A stretch of 64,000 nucleotides of DNA, taken from the NCBI RefSeq assembly GCF_001540865.1, contig NC_033637.1, positions 10,161,078-10,225,077 on the forward strand, read 5' to 3'. The first letter of the stretch is position 1. Each line of letters begins with the position of its first letter. A model generated the notes under the pieces. That model ran no database searches. It had not been told where the DNA came from and worked only from the letters and a program-made list of their open reading frames with translations. The position numbers were made by a program, and so were the translations under genes. Shown piece after piece: positions 10,766 through 21,170 of the stretch. This stretch comes from Ananas comosus (Eukaryota > Streptophyta > Magnoliopsida > Poales > Bromeliaceae).

Positions 10766-11432
10766 TGGTTGTATCTTCAATATATTGTAAAACTTGCTTT
10801 AATTTTTGATATTCTGTTGTGATTTATCTGGTATTGATAATTTATTGAGATTCTGTTGGTACTGATGTGTATATTGTTAATGCTGAATTCTTTGTATTGT
10901 TGGATTAACTTTGTTGTTGCGTTGTGATATTGTATTGTACTGTTGTGCTGACCTCGTTGTGAAGTCGTATTGTTGATTGATCTGATGTTGTATTGTACTG
11001 GGTAAGGGTTTGTAGTTGTATTGGACACGATGAATGGTTCACCGTGTCTAAACACGGTGAACCATTCACCGTGTCCAATAGAACTACCTGTAATTTAGCC
11101 ACTTTTGGCTAAGGGCTAGGTATTTGTATTTGACATGGTGAACTATTCACCGTATTTAGACACGGTGAACCATTTACCGTGACCAATGTGGTATACGCTT
11201 ACTGGTTTGGGGACGTATAATACAATGGACACGGTAAACCATTCACCGTGTTTGAACATGGTGAATGGTTCACCGTGTTCAACTTAAACACCTGGCCCCA
11301 GCCCTACTCGCGTGGTACTTACGTGGCGCCTACGTGGCAGGGGCAGAATCATTTTTGCAATTTCAAATTTGATAGGGCTATTTTTAAAATAAAAATTTCT
11401 CAGGAGGTTATTTGCAAAAAAAAGCCCGTTTA
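10766..11432. repeat. AT-rich, palindrome-rich segment ending like a MULE-type MITE
   Basis: No gene is seen. Between about 11025 and 11280 there are three pairs of near-palindromes of the form CACGGTGAAYCATTCACCGTG, able to form hairpins. The right part (11330-11432), with GGCTATTTTTAAAATAAAA and then GCAAAAAAAAGCCC, resembles the end of the small element at 25701-26044, which also contains GGTGAA/TTCACC palindromes. The left terminus of such an element is not visible. Confidence 0.45.
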
Positions 11433-11606
11433 ATAAGGTAGGGATATAATAGATATTTTAATTAGATTTTAATTCTGGTATATATTTAACTCATGTTTAA
11501 TCTCACTTAACTTAACAAGGATAATTGCAGGAGTATTTTATTTTATAATAACGATAGAATATATATAGAAGCAAGGGGTATTGCAGAAAGAAATAAGATC
11601 CGAAAC

Positions 11607-12211
11607 TAGGGATGCAAACGGATCTGGGTTGGTGGAGCTCCGGCCCCGATCCGCCCCGAATGGGGCACTAAACGGGAGGAAATAAACGGATTCGGGACAG
11701 GAAACGGGGCAATTTTTATGATCCGAGGCGGATTCGGGGCAGGAAACGGGAAAATTTTTGATCCGCCCCGAATCCCCTCCGAATCTGCCACGAAAACTAT
11801 TTCTATATTTTTTTAAAATACCCTTAAAAAATGATATATTTACAAAAAAAAACCCCAACTATATTAGCTCTCGTAGTCTCATTTTGCAAACTTTGAATTT
11901 TATTGCGAATTGTAATTGATATTTTTGATTTTTATAGTTGATATTGTTATTTATATATAACTTGATAATATTATTAATTAATATTAAAAATTTTGTTGAT
12001 TTATATTTATAAAATGTTAATAATATTAAAATTTGTAAAACAAATACTATTTGGCGGGGCGAATTCGGGGTGCCGGCGGGAGGCGGATTATGAGGTGGGG
12101 CGGATCATGGGATAACTATTTTCAGTCACGAATTCCGGACAGGAGGCGAGACGGACTTTTCGTAGTCGGGCGGGGCTCCCAGCCCAAGATCCGCCCCGTT
12201 TGCATCCCTGG
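11607..12211. mobile_element. hAT-type MITE (TAGGGATGCAAACGG termini)
   Basis: The left end TAGGGATGCAAACGGATC is mirrored at the right end by GCCCCGTTTGCATCCCTGG. Sub-terminal blocks rich in CGGGGC and GATCCGCCCC are also inverted, around an AT-rich centre. Flanks tccgaaac and accaaaac agree at 6 of 8 positions, which fits a decayed 8-bp hAT target duplication. It has no coding capacity. A relative sits at 36085-36755. Confidence 0.7.
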
Positions 12212-12661
12212 ACCAAAACCTTTTTCAATCAACAATCCCTGTTCGGGATTCCTCGTTCTAGGGTTTCACTCGTCTCTACGGCTGTCCGCCCGGCAGACTC
12301 CCCCATCGAAACCCGTCTCTACGGCGGACGCCCTCAAGTAGGGCCCGCCGATCTCTCGCTCTCCCTCCTCTCCCTCAGCCGCGCCCATCAAAGCCATCAA
12401 CGCCGCTGCCGCCTCGCGTCGAAGTCGTCGGCGTCGACTCCCTGGTCGCTTTCTGGTTGCCGCTTTGAACCGGTTGAGAAGCGGAACCAAAAAACCGTCG
12501 CACGTCGGAACCGTTTCCGGGACCGGTTCTGATTTGTCCGCGTCGTCGGATCGGTTTCATCCCCACGAGTACTAGTAGCGGCCATTATTTCGTATATCCG
12601 AACTGAAGAACTCGATCGACGATCAGAGGCATCGACGGCTCCAACGCTGATCCCACACGTC
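12212..12661 (+). promoter_or_regulatory. 5' flank and probable 5' UTR of the host gene starting at 12662
   Basis: GC-rich DNA begins immediately right of the MITE, includes the plant leader-like motif CTAGGGTTT near 12258 and runs into the ATG at 12662. No clear TATA box was found. The MITE lies only about 450 bp upstream of the start codon and could be part of, or have displaced, the promoter. Confidence 0.35.
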
Positions 12662-15600
12662 ATGGACGGGATGAACGTCCACGACGAGGATCCATCGGAG
12701 GTATCTATCTATCTATCTATCTATGCATTTGTCTATCCATCCACCCGTCTCTCCAATCCCGGTCGCTTGCTCTCTTTAGACAACTGCGCCTTAGATAGTT
12801 CGTACCCTGTTGGAGGAAGGGGAACTCTAGGATTTTTGTTGGTCCTACTTTCCTGCGCAGGACGTGGAGGCGAGGACGAAGCGGCCCAAGCTGAGCGACG
12901 AGGAGGAGATGGTTCCCGCCGACTCTGGAGGAGGTACTGCAGGTTGTTCTTTCCCATGTCACTCTTTCCTTCCTTCTCTGTGCATTATCGCCGGTTTTAT
13001 TGATCTATTTTGTGCCATCATATGGCTTGCCGGTACGTGTCATCACATCTGACGTGTGGCTTCTCTAAAGCTTTGTTAGTGGCTCTCCGTCCTCTTTGGT
13101 TTGAGAATGAGTACCACAATCTTCGCCTATTGTCCGCCATCGTAATTTTCATACAAACCGAAGAACTTGCATTATTCCAGTGTTAGAGGGCAGGGGAGCT
13201 AATTTTCATACAAACCGAAGAACTTGCATTATTCCAGTGTTAGAGGGCAGGGGAGCTAAAAGTAAGATGCAGATCAGTACTGTCTTGTCCGGATGATCAA
13301 AATAACCATATTGTCTGCTCTCCCCTTGCATCTTTATACTAATTTCCCATGGTGTTACAATAGCAAGACTCAACCTACCGGTGCCGTTTTCCTAAAGCGT
13401 GCACCTATCTCTCTGCCTATGACTTTGTTGTCCGTTTTGGTCCAAAACCAGCTAGCTGATCTTGGCTGCAGCCTGCAGCATCCAAAAGGTCGCCAAAATG
13501 TTTTGCCAAACTCTCCATTGGAAGGTGCTCCTAAAGCAAGCGCCGATACCCGATAGAAGCTAGCTCAACCGGGCCAGGATGCCACATTGCAATCTTTCTA
13601 ACACGGTCTCAGTATTGGATAGTGTGTCCTTTGCCGACTGTTGTAATCTTTAACTATATAATTTGACAGTTCCTACAAATCATACGTGGCATGCCTCCCT
13701 ATTCTCCATTCCACGTGGCAAAAAAGCTCTCACCCCACTTCTGCTGTGGGCCCTCTCTCTCTCTCTCTCTTCCATATTCTCTTACTCTCTCTCTCTTCCT
13801 CCACTCTCTCTCTCTCTTTTCTCCTAATCTCTCTCTCCTCTCCTCGCCTGCACCTGGCGCACTCTCTCTCTTCCCTCCTTCCCATCTGGCGCTGCCCCTC
13901 TCCCTCTCTACGACCCTCTCTCTCTCTTCCCCCCTGCTCCTAGCTAAGCCTCTCTCTCTTTCCCCCTCTCCTCGAGCTGGTGCTCTTCCTCTCCCCCTCT
14001 CCTCCACCCGATCCTCTATCAGCGGCGGCATGCGCGGGCCATATTTTGATGTTGGTCGAGTCACGCCGCGGGCACTTGAGCGCCGGCTCTAGCTGCGGAA
14101 TCTTTGCGAGACGAGCGCAGTTTGCCGTCGAGCCAGGCCGGGCAGGGTTGCCGGTTTTTCCAATCCTCCGACCGCGCCCGACCGCGCCCGACCGCATCTT
14201 GGCGCCCGATTCGGCTCGCCATGTCATCACCCGCCCTTCACGCGCGCGACATCCCCCGCCCTTCACGCGCGCGACATCCTCCGCCCGATCCTCCTCCTTA
14301 AATCGCGCCTTAGCTCTCCCCCTCTCCCCCGCGCCGGCCCCGCCTCCTCTCCTCTTCCCCGCCTCGCGACCAAAACCCTAATCGCCACTCTCCGCCGCCA
14401 TGGGCTCCGTCTCCGCCGCCGCGGAGGCGCTCCCGCTGCTCCGATACCCCGCCGCTCGCCGTGACGACTCCGTCGTCGACGACTACCACGGCGTCCGCGT
14501 CGCGGACCCCTACCGATGGTGGGATGCTACGTAGCCCTTCCCCTCTTCCGTATCGCCTGCGAGAAGCGCTTTCGCTTCTAGGGTTTTGATTTCGGGCGCT
14601 TTGGAACGCAGGTTGGAGGATCCGGACGCGGAGGAGGTGAAGGAGTTCGTGGAGAAGGAGGCGGCGCTCACAGACTCTGTGCTGGCGCAGTAGGGGGAGA
14701 GGGAGAATCTCCGGAGGCAGATCACGACGTTGTTCGATCACCCGCGAAAAGACACCCCCTTCAAGCGCGGGGGCAAGTACTTCTATTTTTACAACTCCGG
14801 TCTCCAGGCCCAGAGCGTTCTTTATGTCCAGGTAATATGTTGATTATGGATTAATTGAATGTTTCTCGGCGATATTTCCGTGTCCTTTTGATGATTTGGA
14901 GCTTTAAGACTCATTTTAGGACCTCTTAGATTGTTAGAATGTGGTTTCTGTCATTGTAGAATGATTTAATGATTTAGAGCTTTAAGTCTCATTTTAGGAC
15001 CTCTTAGATTGTTAGAACACCCTGAGGCCCCGAAGAAGATAAATATAGTAGAAGAAGCCCTAGCTTCTTCCTCTTTCTTATTAGATTTTTTCAGGGTTAT
15101 GGTGGAGAGATGGTGGAGAATCACATTCAGAAGCAGTTCCTTTGAGAGAGAGAGAGAGAGAGAGGGGAAAGGAGGGATGTCTTCTTTTTAGCTCTTGGTG
15201 GTTTTTATATAATAAATGGTAGAGTTGGCTAAATGGGTAGTGAGTGGAAGAAATTCCTTTGCCTGGAAGGCTTGAACTATTTAAGCTTCTAAATAGTGTT
15301 GCTGAGAGAGAAGCACTCCAGGAGCTTTTAGTGGCATCTAGAACAGAGGAGCATACATGGCTCCCTTTATTTATTTATTTATTTTTTTCTTTTGTTACTC
15401 TTTTCCCTCTTCTCTGTTTTCTTCTTATCTATACTTTCATTCCTTCTATTTTTTGTTTTTTATTTTTTTCTTATGTTTTTCTTCTTTTTTTCTAGATGTG
15501 TTGGTGTAGGTGCAAAATTGAGAGAATTGGAAGGACCATGGTAGCGGCTTTGCCGCTGTTAATTGAGAGAATTGGAAGGACCATGGTAGCGGCTTTGCCA

Positions 15601-17873
15601 GCAATAGCGGCAGACAGCAGGGCCGCAGAGGCGGCGTCGACGCCAATCGCCTTGCCTCACCTCACCTCGATCTCGCCTCGCCATTAAGGGATTTTAGTAT
15701 CTGCTTAGTTCTTATTACTATGGACATCTCATATACCCACAACAGAGAAAAAAAAATTAAATTTAAAAAAAAAACTAAAGAAAAAGATGACTTCTATAGA
15801 TGGCACTAAGATAGATCTTTATCCAGATCTACACATTTTTTTTAAGATGAAAATATAACAAAATGTTGAAATTATTGGTGGATAGGGATGTAATGTGGGC
15901 CGTGCCGGGCCGGCACGACCCACATTTTCCTGGCCGAAACGGGCCGGGGGGCAGCCCGGCACGGCCCGGCCCCAAAATCGGGCCGTGCCGTGCCGGGCCA
16001 AATTTTTTGCAACCCGGCCCAGCACGACCCCCGGCCCGGACTGCACGGGCCGTGCCGGGCCGGGCCGGGCTTCGGGCCAGCCCTTTTTGTTTTATTAATT
16101 TTATTTAAAAATATTTAAATTTTTTGAAAAATAAAAATATTAATATTAATATTTTAAAAAATAGTATATAAGTAAAAAAATTAAAATATATTTATAAAAA
16201 TATTAAAATTTTAAATTTTAAAATTAAATATTTAAAAATTTTAAATTTTTTAGACAAAAATACATCCTAACAGTCAAATTTTTGACTGTTGGGAAGGGCA
16301 TTTTAGTCCAAGCCTCTCCCAAAGCCACACCCAACTCTCATTTGGGAGTCCAAACCAGCCCAACTCCCAAAGCATTGGGAGTTGAGTGCTGCAGGTCTTG
16401 GCAAGGTTGGGTTGCCCAACTCCCAAGGTTGGGTTGGGTGTTGGTGCTGCAGAGCTGGGCCCGGCTCGGGAGTGCTTGGCCACACGGGCCGGGCCGTGCG
16501 CGTGCCGCCGGGCCTGGGTACCCTCTAGGCCCGGCACGCCTAAACCTATGTCGTGCGGGCCGTGCCGGGCCATCGGGCCGTGGAGAGAAGCCCAGCACGG
16601 CCCAATTAACTGGTCGGGCCGGGCCGCACGGCACGCTACAGTGCCGTGCCGGTCCTGCCCGCCACTCTCGTGCCAGGCGGACGGCCGCGGCCGCCCGCCG
16701 TTGAACACCCCTATTGTGGAACATATGATTAAACATATTATGTGTCATGTTAATTTTTATATTTTAAGATGAAAAGAAATAGTGAGATTGTGTATTGAAC
16801 ATATGATCCAGCTGTGTACTGGTTGAAACGTTCTAATATCTCATATACCCTCAATAAATAAAAAGAAAAAAAAGAGAGGCCTAGAGTATAACTTCATAAC
16901 TTCTTATCTGATTTTATTTTATTTTTTCTGTTATTATGTTTTTTAATTATTTTTTTCCTCAACAGGAAAGTTCAAAAAGTCTTTTTATAATAAAAAGTAT
17001 TATTATCTAGGTGAACCTCTGATTATTTTTTTTCTACTCATATATCCATTTTACTTTATTTAATTTTAATTTTTTTAACCATAATGTAAAATTAACCGCA
17101 AAAATATAATATCTAAGGTGAATCTCTTTTTTGTTAAATAGAAATGCTCACATGTTCCAAAACTCAAAAAAGAAAAATACAATATTTAGGTAAACTTCTT
17201 TTTGCCTACTTTTTTTTAAAACTATAATTTATTTTATTTTATTTTTCTACTTAACTGTTTATATAATTTTATTTAACTATGATAATAAATTAATCGTTAC
17301 CGCAGCGAAGACGCGGTTCTATACTAGTATATACTAATTCTTAGTCAAGTGCTGCAGAGAGTTCCCCAATTTGTCACGTCCTTTACTCTGTCACGTCCTT
17401 TACTCTGTTATAGATTGCTAGCTAATGTTAACATCTACTTATCTTTTTGGGGAAGCGTGTATACCGGTGAGATTGTAAATTGCTTGGCTGAAAAGAATGT
17501 GTCTGGAAAATCAGAGGCAGTAGAAATTGTTTGACAACCATAACCACTATTTGACAATATCATTGATTGCATGTTGCAATGGGTGTGCGAGCGAGTAAGC
17601 TATTCATGAAGTTTAGCGTGACTAGTTACCGGATTTCAAATCCTACATAAGGTGAGGAATGCTGGATGCAGTAGGAATCGAGATATATTCCTTGCCTTTC
17701 GGATACTTCTTCTAAGTTTCTTTCCTCGAAAAGGTTATTCAAATTCTTACTTTCCTTTTACGTTAACCTTATACTTTTGTTTTAATTGATTTATGTACGA
17801 AGGTCTTTCATGTGCTGCTGTAACTCAAGCTGAAAATATGGATGCCGAATCTAGTGCAACTTGCAGTGCTATT
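12662..17873 (+). CDS. host gene, first three exons; product not recognised
   Basis: Exons are proposed at 12662-12700, 12861-12933 and 17803-17873. Introns begin GTATCT, GTACTG and GTGAGA, with acceptors TCCTGCGCAG and GTACGAAG. Phases fit: 39 nt, then 73 nt leaving one base, then 71 nt restoring phase 0. The peptide starts [13 protein letters not shown], continues with [12 protein letters not shown], a basic-then-acidic stretch compatible with a nuclear signal, and goes on to [17 protein letters not shown]. The second intron is 4.9 kb and holds a prolyl oligopeptidase fragment and a MITE. Phase 0 at the end matches the phase-0 exon run at 30120-37325, so both are probably one gene interrupted by transposons; this is inference. 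Confidence 0.5.
12701..12724. repeat. (TATC)n microsatellite at an intron donor
   Basis: The first intron starts GTATCTATCTATC..., so about six tetranucleotide units begin at the splice donor itself. Copy number change here could affect donor context. Confidence 0.8.
13144..13257. repeat. perfect 57-bp tandem duplication
   Basis: Positions 13144-13200 and 13201-13257 are identical copies, with no spacer. Each contains CATACAAACCGAAGAACTTG. It lies in the intron after exon 2. The lack of differences suggests a recent slippage or an assembly effect. Confidence 0.9.
13748..13990. repeat. CT-rich tract
   Basis: A long polypyrimidine stretch of CTCTCT runs broken by short unique pieces. Open frames on either strand here are compositional. 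It lies upstream of the prolyl oligopeptidase-like start and may be part of that promoter. Confidence 0.75.
14157..14399 (+). promoter_or_regulatory. GC-rich 5' flank of the prolyl oligopeptidase fragment
   Basis: It contains short tandem repeats (CCGACCGCGC three times near 14167-14192; a roughly 24-bp CGCCCTTCACGCGCGCGACA unit twice near 14230-14280). A possible TATA-like CTTAAATC lies near 14298 and the leader motif AAAACCCTAATCGCC just before the ATG at 14400. It looks like an original gene promoter copied with the coding fragment. Confidence 0.4.
14400..14831 (+). pseudogene. prolyl oligopeptidase (prolyl endopeptidase, S9A) 5' gene fragment with premature stop
   Basis: Exon 1 (14400-14518) begins [20 protein letters not shown] and ends in the family signature [14 protein letters not shown]. 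The tryptophan codon is split across a GT-AG intron. Exon 2 (14612-14831) reads [16 protein letters not shown], then an in-frame TAG at 14691-14693, then [15 protein letters not shown] and [20 protein letters not shown] before a GTAATA donor. These match the N-terminal propeller region of plant prolyl oligopeptidases, cytosolic serine peptidases that cut after proline in short peptides. The family is usually around 730 residues; only about 110 are present, and no later exon or the catalytic Ser-Asp-His domain was found. It lies in a host-gene intron on the same strand and is best read as a captured or duplicated 5' fragment. Confidence 0.85.
14885..15020. repeat. direct duplication of about 60 bp after the POP fragment
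   Basis: TCATTTTAGGACCTCTTAGA occurs twice, about 80 bp apart, with similar surroundings (GATTTGGAGCTTTAAGACTC and GATTTAGAGCTTTAAGTCTC). It is an old local duplication in the intron. Confidence 0.75.
15516..15600. repeat. 45-bp tandem duplication
   Basis: The stretch from AATTGAGAGAATTGGAAGG through ATGGTAGCGGCTTTGCC is present twice at an offset of 45 bp. No gene is evident around it; 15020-15880 otherwise holds only AT-rich and CT-rich intron sequence. Confidence 0.85.
15883..16713. mobile_element. GC-rich hAT-like MITE with GGGCCGTGCCGGGCC blocks
   Basis: The left end is TAGGGATGTAATGTGGGCC and the right end, read inverted, TAGGGGTGTTCAACGGCGGG. Sub-terminal blocks of GGGCCGTGCCGGGCCGG and CGGCACGGCCCGGC face each other around an AT-rich core (16082-16270) and a short GGTTGGG-rich piece. 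Flanks ttggtgga and ttgtggaa are similar but not equal, compatible with a worn 8-bp duplication. The many open frames on both strands come from the GC-rich inverted blocks and are not genes. Confidence 0.65.
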
Positions 17874-18085
17874 GTGAGATTTGCTGTCCTTCATCGCCTT
17901 TTCTGCTGAAACGAATTTACTTCCATTTTATAACATTGCACGCTGAGGGAGTATGATTTAATTCATTACAATATGAACGAGTTTCTAAAATGACCTTTAG
18001 AAAATTTTCTTTTATTTTTAGCATAATAATTTTCTGTTATATGAAGCGGAGATAACGTTTTTGTGCTTGTCTTACATCTTTGCAG

Positions 18086-18160
18086 GCTTACCAGCCTTAT
18101 GAGGACATGTCTAAAAACATCAGACTTTAGCGTCAAGATGATGCCATGGTTCTGCATTCT
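18086..18160 (+). pseudogene. duplicated exon, copy 1
   Basis: After acceptor TTTGCAG the phase-0 frame reads AYQPYEDMSKNIR and then meets TAG at 18128-18130. Shifting the frame after codon 10 gives a longer match to copy 2 (TSDFS against TSNVA), so a small indel probably broke this exon. The flanking intron sequence, about 17970-18500, is also duplicated at 20190-20680. Confidence 0.45.
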
Positions 18161-18299
18161 TTCCTTTTCTCTAAGTGATGATTTCATTTCAGTTTTTGTC
18201 TTCATCGGTGCGTTTATACTGACGAATGGCATTTTCTTCTTGAATTTGACTTGTTGCTAATTAGTCTACAGGCACGCCATTTAGAAGCGAAAAAAGATA

Positions 18300-20185
18300 A
18301 AATTTATTTTTTCCAGTTATTTTCTTTATTACAGGAAAGTAAAAAAGAGTATATAATTAAGTGGGTCAAGTTCTTAACTTTTGAGTAATGGTTCCGACAC
18401 TTCTTTGATTATTCAAAATTTGATTAATGGTTTGTTTGAGCATAAGCTATATTTACTTACGCTAAAAGATTTGTTTTGACTTAAGTTTGTTATAAAATAA
18501 GCCCCACTAGCACTAACGTAGAGAAGTTTTATGAATGAATTGATTGGACAAGCTTCCTATCTTCGTCCTCTTTTAGCATTCGCTATATTTTTGAGAGGCT
18601 TAATAGTTCTTTTTGAAATTTGATTTGCATAAATATGATATTAGAAATTTGGCCTGCATCAATTTGCTATTTTACATGCAAGTGTTTAGTTAAAACATGC
18701 CATGCTGTGCTCACACTTGGTACGAAAATGGCTTGCAACTAGCGGGCTTGTTGAAGCTCCAAGCTAAGTAGAGAAAAGTAGTGGCTACAATATGTTTTCA
18801 GTCTTTCTTTCCTTCGTGGGAATTCTTATTCTACGAGCATGATTTTCAAGGGAAGTTATGAATTAGGCCTATCTGTAGGTCAATGGTAATGTTCTGTAAA
18901 TTTGCATATATTGCTGCAGATGTGGTTTGGAGTAGCGATTGCCCTACATATGCAATATGCAGTGCGGCATGCTGATAGGCTTCGTATAAGTGAGCAACTG
19001 TTTGTGCATTTTTTTTAAGTTGGGATTTGAGTGTAGGATTGAATGGGATTGTCTAGTTAATGATTAGCATGGAGGTATGACTACTCTATCACAAGTTTGA
19101 GTAATTATTAAGCACATAAACATATACTATGTTTGTATGAACATAACCTATAACATTGGTTAATATGGCTAGCTGTAGCAACAGAGTGGTCCAAACATCT
19201 TTACTCTAAAATAGAATAGACTCTTAAGAATTCTTATAATATAGGTTTTTAGCAGGCTAAAGAAGATTCAATATTTCTCTCCTTTTCTTTGTTCTCCTCT
19301 CGGCTTTATCAACAACCAAGAATTTGAAAGTAAACTAAATTGGTTGCACGCTAGTTGGTTTAATGGAAGGAAGAGTTAGATAGGTGGCAACTATCTACTA
19401 GGCAAAATTGTTTATGAAGGGCATACAACTAAAAAGAAATTTGTGCACATAGGTATACCACATCCTGCTCTCTTTTTTTTTAGTTTGTCTACCTTTGTCC
19501 TTATAGCTGTGACTGTGATCTCTAGCTCATGTTGTTGATGTGTTGAATCTCTTATCATATTTCAAATTAGGGTTCCTTGATTTGTCTTTTGATCTAAGTC
19601 GAAATTTTCTTCTCATTGTACTCTTGATCGCTAATCTGGATTACTTGTGAAGTTTTGTAAGAACTTCAATATCTGACTTGGGTGCTACACTCTAAGGAGA
19701 ATCCATCTTCTTAAGAGCATTTGATTTGGTAGGCATTATCAAACATGAGCATTTGGATGTTTGGGATATTAAATGTACTGTGGGCATGAAAAAAAGAAGG
19801 AACTAGTTGGGCATCATCCAAGCATAGACTAGGTTGGAGTGCCTCTTTCGACTTTGTTTCTCTTGGCTTTTGACGACCCAAAACCTAACAAGAAAAACAA
19901 ATTTAACTTAGTGAGGGCTGGAACCCATCCTTCATCTTGAACGTAGACCTCGTGGTTCACCCCAAGTGCCTACTTTCTATTTGGCTTGTTCAGTTTGCAT
20001 AAGCAATCTATTTTGTCACTGTCTACTTGATCCTATGGATATGAGAGACTGCTTATACATTTTTGTGGTGCGACTTGGAGGTTGCTCTTGCTTATGTAGT
20101 AAAATGCAGGATGACATGGAGTACCTTTTTCGATATGTTGATAAATGGTATTTTGTCTTTTATAGATGATATAGTTTTCAATGAG
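18300..20185 (+). other. intron sequence, no confident feature
   Basis: AT-rich, with no recognisable repeat. One weak exon-like piece starts after TTGCTGCAG at 18921 (MWFGVAIALHMQYAVRHADR, possible donor GTATAAG), but nothing confirms it. Confidence 0.3.
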
Positions 20186-20300
20186 AAATAATTTTAAAAC
20201 TATGTTTATTTCTTTTAGAAATTTTCTTCTATTTTTAGTGTACTCTTTTAAATATGTGATTAGCGGATAACATTTGTTTATTGTCTTATATTTTTTCAAG

Positions 20301-20370
20301 CCCATCAATCTTTGGAGGAAATGTTTGAAACGTCAAATGTTGCTAACAACAATGGCGATACGGTTTTTCT
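20301..20370 (+). pseudogene. duplicated exon, copy 2
   Basis: Aligned with copy 1 this would read AHQSLEEMFETSNVANNNGD, clearly related to AYQPYEDMS. The base that should complete the CAG acceptor is changed (CAAG), so splicing at the matching position is doubtful, although a one-base-shifted AAG exists. Which copy, if any, is used in the mature transcript cannot be told from sequence. Confidence 0.4.
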
Positions 20371-21170
20371 TTACTTTTTTCTTTTCAATTTAAGTGATGA
20401 TTTTCTTTGCAATTTTTGTCTTCCATGGTGCACTTAAGGTTGACCTTTTGCTAATTTTGAAAATAAATAGAACATAAATTATTCTAGTAATTTTAATTAT
20501 TTTTGCAGGAAATATTAAATCCAATTTTTTGTTGGATGATTTATTTAAATTTTCATAATTATTGGTTTTGGATAAGCCATAATCTCTTCTTTTAGTGGAT
20601 TTCATATTATTAAAATTTTGAATAATAGTTGTTTTTGGATAAGATAATAGTGTTAACGGGATTTATTTTGATTTAGATCTATTATAAATAATCTATACTT
20701 AAGGTATTGTAGAAAGCTAACAAATTGAGTTTTAGAAATTAGTTTTACATAATCCAATTGTGTCCCCTGGATCAGTCGGCGGGCGTCATCTCTCTCTTGC
20801 TATGTTGTTCTTTTCTCTCTAAGATTGGATATAGGCAAAGCTCTCTTTCTTTTGCCTTTTTTATCATTTATTAGGCTGTACATCGTTCCAGGTGACACTG
20901 ATCTTGATATGAAAACATTTTCTCTAAAAGTGAGGTGAATGGGTTGTAATGGAGTATGAGGAATGGATGGCTGGTTCATTGATGTTCAACAAGCTATAAT
21001 TTTGGATTCCTGTTGACGTGATCAAAGAAAATATTTACCCTACTTTAGGGTCTATGTAGGTTTTTTGACCAAAGGTCCAAACTTGGATCTGACCTCTTTG
21101 CATAAGCGAATGTTTGTTTTTGATCTGTTGTAGATAATCCCTACATATATGCTACCGGTCGATCATGAAC

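Noticed and set aside
12051..16772. Several open frames over 100 codons on both strands (for example 13691-14092, 16274-16708)
   Set aside because: They lie in CT-rich tracts or in the inverted GC-rich arms of MITEs, overlap on both strands, and show no protein-like composition.
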